Source: Ovis canadensis (lineage: Eukaryota; Chordata; Mammalia; Artiodactyla; Bovidae). Taken from it: a stretch of DNA of 64,000 nt. Positions 36,912 to 49,679 of the stretch are shown piece after piece (position 1 is the stretch's first letter; each line of letters opens with the position of its first letter). The notes beneath the pieces were generated by a model. It saw only the letters and a program-made list of their open reading frames with translations. It did no database searches and was not told where the DNA came from. Location: contig NC_091262.1 of NCBI RefSeq assembly GCF_042477335.2, positions 45,171,001 to 45,235,000 on the forward strand, written 5' to 3'. The translations under genes were made by a program, and so were the position numbers.

Positions 36912-38167
36912 AGTTCTTACTAACTAGACAAACCACACATATACTTACATTTACATTTTATTAAAATGGCATCTATAGAAGCAAAATATCTAAATATGTA
37001 TATCTGTTCCACCTATCATATAAATTGCTCTAATTGTCACAAATCTAATTCACTTAGCTCATTATAATCACTTAAAATTCAGCTCATCCTGACTAGATTC
37101 CTGGGCCAGTCTTCTCAAATAACTTGTTTTATTATAAGTTTCCTTTTATTTAAACAATTGTCAGTTAGTAATAACACAGGATTAAGAGTGGTTAATTAAC
37201 AACTGAGAAATTATAAGGAAAATGTCATTATTGGGTTAGAAAATCCAGCATTCAGCAGAGCAAATTTCAAGAGTAAAGATATAGGCACTTATGTTTCTAA
37301 ACAGGCTGAATGGCACAGCTCAACACAATGTGAGTCAAAGAAGCAAGAAGAAAAGAAGGGAAGGGGCCACAAGAGGCAAAATATTTTATCCTAGTGTCCC
37401 CCAGATTGACTGTGGAAGTAAAACTTTTCCATATTAAAAATGTTTATATAAATTATATGAATAGTAATTTTCATAAAAGTCAAAATGAAATGTTCTGCTT
37501 AGGACAAAAGATATGCCTAAGCAACGTATCATATTTGCACAAGGCCACTGAATGGCATGGGTACTAGTAACAAATGAAAAAGTGTAAGTCTATGGCAGAC
37601 TGAGCAAAGATTTCAGTGTGGTATTCTATAACCCCAAGACTATAAACTACTCTTGCTATACAAAAGCTCTAATGACATACAGAGTCTTTTGTAGGAACAC
37701 TTGTGCTTCTGGTTGGCACATTATCTACTCTTTAATATGTGAAAGTAATACAGAGAGTTGTGAGAGTTTGTGCAAAACTACTGTATTTACAAAAATGGCG
37801 CAGAAGTGAATTCAACAGTCTATGCACTTGCACGCTTCATTCACATCTTCAGCGACAAAAGGTATTCCGAACACTATCGAAATGAACAAGAATACTAGCT
37901 TCAACAACAGCTGTTAGTAAGCAACAGAGTCGCATAAGTTACCCCAGAATGGGCAAATATTGCCCAAGTAAAATTCTATTGTTAAAGCTGAAACAGATTG
38001 AAGGCCATTCAAGTTCAAGCACAGGATACAAATCTTTTGGAGCCCCATCTATTTGTGTTTGAAACATGTGACCTTTCTTCTAACTTGTGGTCTTAAACTT
38101 CTGTTTTACAAAACCGAAAAGGAAATTCCAGAAGAAATTAACAGTAGAGGTTATATGAAATAAAAGT

Positions 38168-38168
38168 A

Positions 38169-38210
<42 letters not shown>

Positions 38211-38335
38211 TAGTCTCTCAGTCGTGTCTGACTCTTTGTGACCCCATGGACTGTAGCCCGCCAGGCTCCTCTGTCCATGGGATTTCCCAGGCAAGAATAC
38301 TGGATTGGGCTGCCATTTCCTTCTCAAGGGGATCT
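38168..38335 (-). mobile_element. (GT)n microsatellite and truncated Bov-tA SINE
   Basis: A GT run of about 40 bp at 38170-38209 leads into TAGTCTCTCAGTCGTGTCTG and a BovA body that stops at about 38335. The run probably grew from the SINE end. Confidence 0.87.
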
Positions 38336-38673
38336 TAAGAGTAATACATGGAGCTATAATTAAAATATATTAAAGAAAGTCAACATTAAAACTGCAAAAC
38401 TTGTTGCTTGTTGGATCCAGCCCTACACTAGGAGTTAGGTAATATATACTACTTTATGTTGCTCGAACATGTTCTTTTCATCAGTGCCCTGTTAAATTAG
38501 TCAAAAACTCTACACATGTATATTCCCTTACAATAGCAACACACACTACTGCTACCTGCAAAGCCATCACTCTCAAATGACTTAATGAGTAAAAAGAAAT
38601 AAAAAGCAGAGGAGTAACATATTAAGGAGAAATAATGGGAATTAGAAGATTCATGTGGTTCAGCTCTTTTTAA

Positions 38674-39680
38674 TCAGCCAGCCAGCTTGCTAACAACAAG
38701 AGATGGTTTCCATTGAGGAAGGTCCTGTGGAGTGGGATGTAGTCACCAGTGACCTCTGTCTTATCTGGGGTTGCAGTAGGAAGTTGCTTGTTCTTCATTT
38801 TGCTTTCAGTTCAGTTCAGTCACTCAGTTGTGTCCGACTCTTTGCGACCCCAAGAATTGCAGCACGCCAGGCCTCCCTGTCCATCACCAACTCCCGGGGT
38901 TCACCCAAACTCACACCCATCAAGTCGGTGATGCCATCCAGCCATCTCATTCTCTGTCATCCCCTTTTCCTCCTGCCCCCAATCCCTCCCAGCATCAGAG
39001 TCTTTTCCAATGAGTCAGCTCTCCGCATGAGGTGGCCAAAGTACTGGAGTTTCAGCTTCAGCATCATTCCTTCCAAAGAACACCCAGGACTGATCTCCTT
39101 TAGAATGGACTGGTTGGATCTCCTTGCGGTCCATGGGACTCTCAAGAGTCTTCTCCAACACCACAGTTGAAAAGCATCAATTCTTCAGTGCTCAGCTTTC
39201 TTCACAGTCTAACTCTCACATTCATAGATGATAACTGGAAAAACCATAGCCTTGACTAGATGGACCTTTGTTGGCAAAGTAATGTCTCTGCTTTTGAATA
39301 TGCTATCTAGGTTGGTCATAACTTTCCTTCCAAGGAGTAAGCGTCTTGTAATTTCATGGCTGCAATCACCATCTGCAGTGATTTTGGAGCCCAGAAAAAT
39401 AAAGTCTGACACTGTTTCCACTGTTTCCCCATCTATTTCCCAGAATCAAAATACTTTTACCCTTTATGTAATCATTTACTTAAAAAATTTGAACCTCCAG
39501 GATTTTGTCCCAGATGAGGATACCTTGCTTCTAACTGTAGCTTCTTCAGCTTTCTCTGGACTAATCACTTTATCTTCCATTTCCTTCTGCTCCTCTGCAG
39601 AGGCTGCCTGGGGGACTTCTGCGGACATACTGCTCCCTCTGCGGACAAGAGGCTGAGAAGAGAAGTGCCCGAGACAGTGG
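38674..39680 (-). pseudogene. ARPP19: ARPP19 processed pseudogene, split by a BovB insertion
   Basis: ARPP19 (cAMP-regulated phosphoprotein 19, endosulfine family) is a small inhibitor of PP2A-B55 in mitotic entry. On the minus strand an ATG at 39628 opens [24 protein letters not shown]19-like, preceded by matching 5' UTR to about 39680. A frameshift follows the EKAEEA motif; out-of-frame similarity continues to the FDSG part of the conserved phospho-motif at 39440. A BovB element fills 38807-39439. Similarity resumes at 38806 with [11 protein letters not shown] and runs to a TGA at 38674-38676 after the family C-terminus SKLAG. No introns, a frameshift and stops show a dead retrocopy. About 15 bp of parent sequence is missing at the BovB junction. 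The 3' UTR probably continues below 38674; its end is not clear. Confidence 0.88.
38807..39439 (-). mobile_element. BovB LINE 3' fragment inside ARPP19 pseudogene
   Basis: From the 3' end GTTCAGTTCAGTCACTCAG to ATCTATTTCC. It has no target duplication; about 15 bp of the target is missing instead. Confidence 0.92.
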
Positions 39681-40104
39681 AATTTTTTTAGTGTGTTACC
39701 TGGCATCATGGAATAGTGGCAGTCCTGTGGGATGTCCCTACTGGTTTTTCCTTGGTTCTTGAATTCCAAATGTTTGAGAACCACTGTCATACAAGAACAG
39801 TTCAATCCCCACCTCACCCTTGGGGCCTTCCCTGTCTTTTGGGGTTCCCATTTTTCCTTTCTTTTAAAAAATATCAGTTAGGATATTTTCCTTGTAAAGT
39901 CATAAGTATATAGGTGCAGGACAATTGGTAAATGTAAAAACTCACAAAGAAGAAAATAGTAATCCTCTATAGTCTCACTTCTCAAGTGAAAATAAATATT
40001 GCCTAAGAGATGCCCTTCTATTCTGCTTTCTGAGTTTATCATTTAACTTTTTAACATTTTGTATGGTAATTTCATAATATTCTATCCTCCTCTTCCTATA
40101 CAAT

Positions 40105-40330
40105 TAAGTGCTGACTTTGTCTAGTTCCTGGGGTAAGCATTTACATGTATGAGCCACTTAATCCACAAACAACCTTGTAAAGTGGGTACTATTATTATTT
40201 CCTCTTTGTAACTAAGGCTCAGAGAGTTTAAGATATACACCCATTTTACAGAGCTGCTAAGTAGTGGAGTCTTTCTGACCAGGGGAGCCTGGCTCTGGAG
40301 CCCAGACTCCAAAATAGCCTGATCCAGTGC
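40105..40330 (+). repeat. MIR SINE
   Basis: GGTAAGCATTTACATGTATG, GGGTACTATTATTATTTCC, AAGGCTCAGAGAG: near-complete ancient MIR. Confidence 0.75.
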
Positions 40331-40379
40331 ACTTCCATCATATGGATCTACCACAGTTTATTTACCCATTCTTTTACTT

Positions 40380-40690
40380 TTGCTCATTTCCCTTTTTTCC
40401 TCCAAGTTTCCAGTATTATAAATAAAGCTACCATGTACAACCTCATAATTAAATCTTTGTGTACATTATCCAGAAGTATTTCTGCAGAATAATTTCTGGC
40501 AGAGGATTTGCTTGATCAAGGAGATTACAGTATTAAGGCTTTGACAAAATTCACCAACCTGCATCTCAGATTGTTGTGTCTTTTCAGAATGTTGTATCCT
40601 TGACACTCCATCCAACAAGCTAAGCAATGAAGAGCCAGTGGAGCCAAAACTAAATAAATTTTTAAAAATACTTTTGCTATATGATGCTTT
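40380..40690 (-). mobile_element. probable L1 fragment, antisense
   Basis: CAGTATTATAAATAAAGCTACCATG and TTCTGCAGAATAATTTCTGG fit the antisense L1 3' UTR pattern; divergent. Confidence 0.5.
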
Positions 40691-40699
40691 AGTTACTAA

Positions 40700-41210
40700 T
40701 ATGGTAGTAATCCACAGTGATCCAAACCCTTGTATAATTCAGTCCCCATGAATACCTGTGACTTGTTTCTAATGAACAGAATATGGCAAAAGTAAAAGGA
40801 TCTTGCAGATGTAATTAAAGTCCCTAATCAATTGATTTTCAGTTAATCAAAATGGAGATTATCCTCGGTGGGCCTTACCTAATTAGGTGAGCCCTTTAAA
40901 AGGGCTTGCTGAAGTTAGAGAGACTCAGAGCAGTAGAAACTGTTACTGACTTTTAAGAAGTAAATCATCACAAAATGAAGCTGCAAGTGCATGAATTCCA
41001 TCACCAGTATGGGGGTTCAGAAGTTTATCCTTCCCTGCCACACCTCTATATGAGAATGCAGTCTGGCCATCATCTAGATTTCAGCCCTGTAAGGCCCTGA
41101 GCAGAGAACCCAGGTAAGCCATGCCCAGACTTCTGAATTGCAGAAACTCTTACATAATAAATGGGTGTTGTCTTAAGCCACTGAGTTGTGTGCTAATACA
41201 ACTAACAAGA
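40700..41210 (+). mobile_element. ancient LTR-like repeat
   Basis: Resembles mammal-wide ERVL-related LTRs: an ATATGGCAAAAGTAAAAGGAT motif, and an end with AATAAATGGGTGTTGTCTTAAGCCACTGAG. Family not resolved. Confidence 0.45.
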
Positions 41211-41219
41211 CTACAAATT

Positions 41220-42040
41220 TTCCATGCGTTATTAACCATGGTTTTTCCTTCTTTCCAGCTCATGTTTCTGCATTCCTCATTTTCTTATTTGGGTTCTTAA
41301 TAGTTTTTGTTTTAAAGATATCAACAACCCCTTTGTCTGTCATAAATAATAAACAGCCATTGCATTTTCATGTGGTCAAATCCATTGGTCTTTCCCTTTG
41401 TGGTGTCACTTGGAAAGTCCATCCTTAACCCAAAGTGACAGCATGAGTCACATACATTTTGTCTAGTACTTTTGTGGTTTCATCATTACATTTAAATCTT
41501 TAATCCATCTGAAGAGGTTTTTGGTAAACGGTGGTGCACAAAAGCCCAACTTTCACTGCTTTCAAATGTACAAACAGTATCTACTGAATAATCATTTGCT
41601 TTTCAACTGAATTTATATCAGATCAAAAGTCTAAATTTGGCCTTTTCCATGTGTTACATTAGGTCTGTCCTGTTCTGCTTTAGTATCCAACTGTTTTCAT
41701 TGTTAGAACTCTACGATGCGTTTGAGTATAATAGGAAAAAAATCACCCTTCATTTCTCTTCTTTCATAAACTTTCCTCATGATTCTCAAACATTTCTTCT
41801 TTCATTTTATCTTTGGAATTGTTTTGTCAAATTCCATTGGCAATTTAATTGTATCTGTGGCACACTGAGATACATTTATAGATTTATACACATACAGATT
41901 ATAGAATTGACTTCCCGTATTTCCATACTAGAACATGTTTAGAACTGTGCGTCTTTTTCATGACCTTGTCAAAATAGGTGTAGTTGTGTACATTTTCCAC
42001 GTGTCTTATTGGATTAATGACAGAGTTTTAAATATTTTCA
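41220..42040 (-). mobile_element. L1 ORF2-region fragment, antisense
   Basis: ATTTAAATCTTTAATCCATC and nearby order resemble antisense L1 coding sequence. Strongly decayed. Confidence 0.5.
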
Positions 42041-42051
42041 TTTAAGACATC

Positions 42052-42335
42052 CTGCTGCTGCTGCTGCTGCTGCTAAGTCGCATCAGTCGTGTCCGACTCT
42101 GTGCGACCCCATAGACGGCCGCCCACCAGGCTCCGCCCTCCCTAGGGTTCTCCAGGCAAGAACAATGGAGTGGGTTGCCATTTCCTTCTCCAATGCATGA
42201 AAGTGGAAAGTGAAAGTTAAGTCGCTCAGTCATGTCCGACTCTTCGCGACCCCATGGACTGCAGCCCACCAGGCTCCTCCATCCATGGGATTTTCCAGGC
42301 AAGAGTACTGGAGTGGGGTGCCATTGCCTTCTCCA
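42052..42335 (-). mobile_element. BovA2 dimeric SINE
   Basis: (GCT)7 start and two BovA monomers joined by the GCATGAAAGTGGAAAGTGAAAG linker. Confidence 0.93.
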
Positions 42336-42339
42336 AGAT

Positions 42340-45300
42340 TATAAGAAGATTTTTTTTTAACTTATTTGTGCAACCATAAATCAGTAAAAGTCTGGCAAAA
42401 GTCAATGAAAGCATTCTGTGAGAATCAGTTCTTAAACAATTATCAGTACCCCCTCGTGGGATGTATGTACCTATGCTGATTAGTCTAAACCAACAAGAGA
42501 ATCCCAAATTCCTTGCAGTAATTGGTTCAGGAATGGACAAATCTAAGATAAGTTGGGCCAGTGAAACAAAAAAGAGGTTTTCCAGGGGATTGTGATAAGA
42601 AGCTTTCTTGCTCTTTGATGAGAACCCCAGGAAGCCAGTTTCTTCCATTGGTCATAGTCAAGGAGACGTGTGTATTTTGGCAGCTGTTGTGTGACCGTAA
42701 GAAGCACCCTCAGAATGAAGCTGAGTCTGTGGATAGCAGAGCAGAGATGCCGAAAGACTGTGCTGATGACACCTTTGAATGCCTGGATCATCTAACTCGA
42801 GATCTTTTCTGCCTCTGTGCTTGTTCTTTGAGCCAGTTCATTTTCTGTTTGTGCGCCTTTCACCTGGGCCTTTTTTAGCCCAAAGCACCCTGCTGATACA
42901 TGAGGACTGAGTGAGACAGATGAAGGACAGTTCCCAGCACAGAGTGGCTGCTCAGTATATGATAGCACCACCTGCCATCATCCCTGACCCCTAGCCCCAC
43001 CAGGCCTTACTTCCGTGTCCAGTGCAGACCTGCGTCCAGCCTTTGCTCCCACACTTTCTCCCTCCTCACTCACATACGGAGCTTTCTCGTCCTTAAAGAC
43101 CCTGCTCAAATTCTACCTCCTTCACAAATGCTGTTTGGCTCGTGGGGAATTCTCCTCCGTGCTCGGCTTGTCTGAGCCTCACTGCCTCCGTGGCTACCTT
43201 TGCCTTCCTGAGTCTGGGTCAGTCTCCCCATTCCCCATCTAGAGTGAATCCCTCCAGGGCCTGGACCACCCAGTGTACCTCAGCCTCCTGCACTGGTCTG
43301 CCTCCTGCAACCTCTTGCCCCTTGTAATGCTCAGTGAGCAATTGATGCTGAAGTTACTAGCCTTTAAATTTCTTCTCTCCCTTGCTTTTTTACAATTTGT
43401 GGGCACCAGGATTCAGCTGAATGAGATTCCTACAACAGCAAGAGGGGTGTTATTATTTTGTTCTGAAGGTCTCTACAAGTATAAGGCATGTCTAAAGTGG
43501 CTATAAATAATTTATATTGTCCATAACTCAAGTCGATCAAAATAGACCTCATCACAGTGATGCGGCAAAATCTGGTACAAGCTGCTTTTCTGCTGCCTCC
43601 AAAGCCATCACAAACTAGGTGCAGATGAAAATCTGCCTGGATTCCCTCCTGAATCGGATTAATGCCCCATCCGAAATCACATTAATCACAATCTGTCCGA
43701 GATTAGACCCTGGATAATCCCATTGGACAAGAGGTGACAACCCAGATTCTATCATGTCATTCATTATCTATTTTTGGAATTTGCTAGTAACTCTAGCCTC
43801 CAGAAGCTGTTTTCTGGTGAAAGAGGATCCTCTGTAGATTCTTTTGAAAAACTGTCCGTTCATGGGCTTTGAATAGAGCCAAGCGCTTGGTGTCATTGAT
43901 GTCTCCTATTTTGTTTCCAGGTGATGAACAGACAACAGAATCCCCAAGTCCGTAGTCTTTGTTATGAGAAACACACACACATTTAGCTTTTTTACAAACC
44001 TATGTTGAAAAAAATTAAAGACATCCTTCAAAACCTTTAAAAGATTAGGACAACTTTCTGAAGAGACATCCTCATGTTTGAGGATATATGATATTTTCTT
44101 TTCTGCTAGTCTTAGTATCATAAAGGTAAGCATCTATGGTTGGTAAAGGGGCTGTAACTGGCCCCCAAAGTCTGAAAACCGCCTCCCTCACACACACATC
44201 CACACATCTGTGCAGGATGGAGGACTTTTTACAATATTCCATTTCCTGCTGGCAAGTCAAACTGAACTCTGATAGCTGATGTTCCTCTTATTTGCATTTA
44301 GGAATACCGCTCAAGGGAAATGCTAGGACCAAACAAGTCAAGGCAAACCAGTTCCGGTGCCCACATTCTCAGACCTCTGGTGCGGGAGCACAGCAGAGAA
44401 AGCCAGCCCCAGGAAGGATACAACCCACATAGTAGGACTGTTGCCCACAGTATTGGTGTCTGTATCTCAAACCAGATGTTATTTTTCAATATCTTTAACA
44501 AGTAAGTTACGAGTGAGTGGTACTCTTTCCCTCATTCTTTGGGACCACGAGTAGAAATGCTTCCCTGTATCCCCTGGAAATGGTGGCCCAGGAACTGAGC
44601 ACCAGCCAACTCTCCCCAAACTAGCCTGCTGCCAACCTGCTCTTTCTAGGTTTCTGGGTGGAGAGAGGAGCTGTCCATCCATAGGATCTCTTCCTTCATC
44701 TCCTGGCCCCTTACCCCCACCCCCTCCCACCCCGACTCACATCCTTGTTTTCTCTTCCCTTGCTTGATGCACCCACTCTTTCCGCAGCACACTATGCTCA
44801 TGCTATTTTCCGTCTGAATCACTCCAGCCAGGCAACAGGATCATGGAGGTTCCCTTTGGCCAAGAGGATCCCTGAGACTCCGCAGTGGAAGTTCGAGGCT
44901 CCACGCAGTCTGACATGAGCTTCCCTTTCAGTCTTTCACTCTTGCTGACTCCTCCACGGAAGTCCAGCCACGTGGACCTGCCTTAGGTGGCTACAGGGTC
45001 TTTCCTGTCTCCTGTCTCTAGGGCTTTGCTCGTGTCACTGTCCTGCGTCATTCTCCCTCTCCCAGCTGCTCACCTTTCCCCCAAATGCATTTTCGTCATT
45101 CATCTCCTCTCTCTATCTTTGAGACAATTTCCTCTTCCAAGCAGACTTCCCTGATCCTTTTCTTCTTGGCACTCATCCTACAGGGCTCAGATAAGATGCC
45201 ACAGGCTCCAAGAAGTCTCTCCAGCCATCCCATTCTGTGCCCCTCCCTGGTGTTACTGTTCCAGGTTTGGTAGCTCTCTTCCCAGTGCTGATCATAAGTC

Positions 45301-46170
45301 AAAGGTGAACAAAGTCAGACATGAGGTAAAGTGGCGAGGACAGATTTTAACTAATGATATCTTTTGCATCAGGGAGAAGAGACTCATGAACTGAACTCAA
45401 CTGCAATTTGTACAGAGGTGACCAGACATCTTAAAGGGAGAGTGAGGGAGTAAGGAGGGCTCATAAGAGTCAGCGAGGTGAAAAATTGCAAAAGGCTGGA
45501 AGATAGGAGGCTGGCCCTATCTTTAGGTGTTGGTTGGAACGAAAAGTAAATTCTTTCAGCACTCTCGAGTATTTTCAGGTAGACACTTTAAGTGGGGCTG
45601 GGGTGATCCTAGGGATGTGGACTTGAGATGTGAGAGACTATGTTAGTGTTTTGCTCAAATCTACAGGCTAAGACTGAGGTCTAGTTGAGAAAGGGCTCAG
45701 AGAAGCCTGGCTAAAGTTTGGTCAAGGAGAGACTGTGTCACCTCCCTTCATCCTCCTCTGCTCCTTAGCCTTGTTTCAGTGAAGGCACCGTGTCCAACCA
45801 GGGGCCCTAGCCTTAGCCTGGACCATTTGGTAAGAGGCCAGCCTTTCTGCAAAACCACCCAATCTTGGTTTGGTGATTCTATTCCTTTTGGAGCTCAGTC
45901 TTTCCTTCTTTCCTTCTCTCCCTTTCTTTCTCACTTTGCTCAGTATCCTGATCTTGGCAAAGGGAGGGATAGTGATAGGATGAAGCCACACTCTGGAAGG
46001 TAGACCCTTCTAGAGGCTGCTGGCTGACAGAAGTCAGCCAGGAATGCCAGTGCCTGGGGCCAGACTGCTCAGAACCACATCCGGGCCACATGAGCCAGCT
46101 GGGGATTCTGGAAAGCTAGGAAAAACACAACTGTCCCTAAAGCCATCAGCATGGGTCATTTTTTATGATT
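42340..46170. other. intergenic, nothing firm
   Basis: Segments at 42960-43260 and 45080-45260 look like decayed MIR/L2 3' ends. The rest shows no gene, RNA or recent transposon. Confidence 0.4.
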
Positions 46171-46179
46171 TCCTCCCCT

Positions 46180-46389
46180 CCTGGTGGCTTAGAGGATAAA
46201 GCATCTGCCCACAATGCGGGAGACCTGGGTTCAATCCCTGGGTAGGGAAGATCCCCTGGAGAAGGAAATGGTAACCCACTCCAGTACTCTTGCCTGGAAA
46301 ACCCCATGGATGGAGGAGCCTGATAGGCTATAGCCCATGGGGTCGCAAAGAGTCGGACACGACTGAATGACTTCACTTCACTTCACTTC
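46180..46389 (+). mobile_element. Bov-tA SINE
   Basis: Sense copy with full tRNA-like head (TGGTGGCTTAGAGGATAAAG), BovA body and TTCACTTCACTTC tail. CCCCTCCTGG repeats at both ends. Confidence 0.92.
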
Positions 46390-47600
46390 CCCTCCTGGGA
46401 TGCTTGGCAGGTTATCCCCTGCAGCTATGAGGGTGTGATTTGGAAAGAAACAAAGGCTTCCAGGTGGTTTCCTTTTTAAAGGGCTACTTCTTCTCATCCT
46501 TCTATAACGGTTGTATTGATCCCGCAAGGACAAGAGTGCTACAGACGGGCTTCTTAACACAGAACGACCTTTTCACATGTCCACTATAAACAAAGTAACC
46601 AACAAGTAAGCTCATCCCATCTGGACAGACTCACAGAGTGAAAGCTGATAACTAGTTTCATGGACTAGTGGGTTTAAGTCTCAGTCTCACCTCTTGTTAG
46701 ATGTATTAACTCATTTAGGTTATTAATTTATTTGTTTCTGAGCTGCTGAAAGATGGTAGAAAGACCTGTCTCAATACCTTAGATGTAGAGTCAGCTTCAT
46801 GAGATGCACCATGTGGGGCCCCATCCTTGGTTTCATGTTTTGACACTGCCATCTTGAAATTCTTACTAATTTTTGAGCAAGGGACACCACATTTCATTTT
46901 GCACTGGCATCCACATATCATGTAATCCAGTCTGTCCTGGGGGTTGTTGGGAACTTTAAATGAGACCTCTTAAGATGGCTTAGCCCAAGGCCTGGCCAGA
47001 AGCAAGTGTTCAGTGAATGTTAGGGAGGGATGGGCCCGCCCCATGTCACTGGGTGCCTTTGCTCAGAGGAAGCTGGTGGGGGTCAGGCAAGAGAGCCTGG
47101 GGAGAGAGGATGGGTCTGGATATCAGGAGACCTGGAATCTGACTCTGATTTGCCAAGTTTCTTGCTCTTCCCAGGCCTGAGCTGCTGTCTGAAACATGGT
47201 GCCCAACTCCCCCCAAAGTCAAGCTCTCAGAAGCCTATGGTGGTGATGATATGGTGGTGAGACCCCTTCTGGCCTCCTCAGTACAATGCCTCCAGCTGCC
47301 TTTGGAGACAAGGGTGTGGGCTGGGAAGGGGATGGAGGCAGGAGCCAGAGGAGAGCCCAGGTCCTCAGGTGGGCAAAGAGAAATCCCATCCCAAAGAACT
47401 CCAGCAGGAAGACCCCCTGGCCTGGGTCAAGGAGCCTGGCTTCCAGCTCCATCTCTTTCACTTACATGCTGGAAGACAGGTCATTGGCCTTCAGTTTCCT
47501 CTCTGCTACTCACAGGGGGATTAACGTTCCCATTGCTAGCAACAGCTTCCTTTGTGTTGGGTGGACAGTGTGTCTGTGACATGCCCTTTGTGAGTGATTC
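46390..47600. other. intergenic with MIR scraps
   Basis: 46930-47020 and 47470-47530 resemble MIR. Nothing else is identified. Confidence 0.4.
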
Positions 47601-47604
47601 AGAG

Positions 47605-48060
47605 GCCATATAGTGTAGTGATACTACCAGCAAGTCAGGGGGCAGAGAGTCTGGTTTAAACCCTGGCTCCACTGGCTATGAAACCTGGAACAAATTACCT
47701 AATATCTCCAAGCCTCAAGGTCTTCATCTGTGAAACAGGGATAACTTTTATCTACTTGGCTGCATTGGATCTTAGTTGCAGCATGCAAGATTTTTGCTGC
47801 GTCCTGCAGGATCTTCCGTTCCACTGCATGGACTCTCTAGCTGTGGCACGGGGGCTCAGTAGTTGCAGTGTGTAGATTTAGTTGCTATGTGGCATGTGGA
47901 ATCTTAGGTTCCTAACCAGGGATCAAATCCACATCCGCTGCATTGCAAGGGGAATTCTTAATCATTCGATGACCAGGGAAGTCCCAGACACAGGGATAAT
48001 TTTAACAATAGTAACTCCTTCCTAGAATTGTTGTGACACACTAGCAGTCCTGTGTGTGAA
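47605..48060 (+). repeat. MIR SINE split by a CHR-type SINE
   Basis: GGCAGAGAGTCTGGTTTAAA ... AATCT-like MIR core, then after the insert AGTAACTCCTTCCTAGAATTG. The two halves join across 47751-47988. Confidence 0.75.
47751..47988 (-). mobile_element. CHR-type tRNA-Glu SINE
   Basis: Reversed CHR unit ending GATGACCAGGGAAGTCCC. 16-bp target duplication ACAGGGATAAYTTTTA-like at 47735-47750 and 47989-48004 with small differences, inside MIR. Confidence 0.87.
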
Positions 48061-49100
48061 GGTGGGTCCAAGTTAGAGTCCTGTATGTTAGCTGTGATAA
48101 AGATGATTCTGAACATGAAGGTTAAGCCCCATATTCTTCCCCATATATGTGGTTCCATGATGATGAATAGGAGACAAAACATCTTGCAGCAGGTAAATGT
48201 CTCCTGAGTGGGTAAGAACAGGAAGGCAGGTAGTGGGGAAGGAAGCCGAGTGTGTGTGCATGTCCAGGCCTGTGGGAGCTGTCTGTGAGCTCTGTGCTTG
48301 AGGAGGAGGAGGCCAGGCAAGGATGACCACCTCTCCGGCCTGCAGCTTTTTGTCTGTCAGACAAACGCCTGAAAGAGAAAGTCTCCAAAGGGTCTTGCCG
48401 CTTTTTCATTCGGGCGTTCTAGAAGGAAAGAAGGGAGGCTCGACTAAGCAAAACTGGAAGATAATAAAGTCTGCTTTGTGATCCACTCCCAGGCCCCAGA
48501 TTCCTTCCTGCTCCTTCTTTCAGGTTTTGTTTTCAGGGTAGGAGCGGCTGTCCCTGTATTGTGAGTGAGCACCTGTTCTGTGCTTTCTCAAGGATTTCTG
48601 AAAAGTAAGCCTATCTTTTAGGGGAATTGTGAGTAGAGTTTAAGGCAGCAATGGTGGGGTGGGGGAGGTCTGGGGGAAAGGAATCCAGAGAGACTTCTCT
48701 GTGCTTCCAGAATCTTCCCAGGAGGAGAGTCATAGCCGGGGCTAGTTTTATGGAATATATAGAGCTCTGGAGCTCAAGCTGCTATTCCCTGTAAGGGTAG
48801 AGGGTGCTCTAAAGCCCAGAAATGGAGGGCCCCCAGATCTCCTGTGGTCTGTAGTTTGGGACATGGAGAAGGGGACTGTGGGAGTATCTGGAAAGCAGAT
48901 ACCCAAGGCAGGGTCAGATCAACGGCACCTTGTGGCTATGCCAGGGGAAAAGGATTTTTGCTTCTCTCACTCTTGTGCCGTCTCTCAAGGATGGCTGTGA
49001 CCCAGGAGACCCAGGTGGAGGGGTCTTGAAAACAGTCCTTGATTTTCTAGCTGCAGAGAACCGAAGCTGGTGACAGAGGGACCCACACTCGTGGGCCTCC
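48061..49100. other. intergenic, nothing identified
   Basis: No supported gene or repeat. Confidence 0.4.
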
Positions 49101-49251
49101 GACCACAGCGGAAGCAGCGAAGCCTATGGAGCCGGGCAGACCTGCTGTGAACGCCAGTTCTGATTCATCCTGTGACCAGAAGCAATCATGTCACCTCCCT
49201 AAGTTTCAGTTTCCTCGGGGATTGAAGGAATCTAGCACTACCCACCTCATC

Positions 49252-49481
49252 GTGTGCATGTGTGCTAAGTCACTTCGGTCATGTCTGATTCTTTGTGACC
49301 CCGTGGACTGTAGCCCACCAGGCTCCTCTGTCCATGGGATTCTCCAGGCAAGAATACTGGAGTGGGTTGCATGCCCTCCTCCAGGAGATTTTCCTGACCC
49401 AGGGATGGAACCCATTTCTCCTGTGTCATCCTGCATTGGCAGGTGGGGTTTTTTTTACCACTAGAGCCCCCTGGGAGGCCC
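49252..49481 (-). mobile_element. Bov-tA SINE
   Basis: Perfect 12-bp target duplication ACCCACCTCATC at 49240-49251 and 49482-49493, within MIR. Confidence 0.92.
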
Positions 49482-49540
49482 ACCCACCTCATCACATTGC
49501 TGTAAAGACCTAATAGGCTAATAACAGGGCCTTAGCACAT

Positions 49541-49663
49541 AACCCACTCCAGTACTCTTGCCTGGAAAATCCCAAGGACGGAGGAGCCTGGTAGGCTGCA
49601 GCCCATGGGGTCGCACAGAGTCGGACACGACTGAAGCGACTAAACAGCAGCAGCAGCAGCAGC
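49541..49663 (+). mobile_element. BovA SINE monomer with (AGC)n tail
   Basis: AACCCACTCCAGTACTCTTG start, (AGC)7-like tail, target duplication AGCACAT on both sides. Confidence 0.87.
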
Positions 49664-49679
49664 AGCACATGATGGAGAC

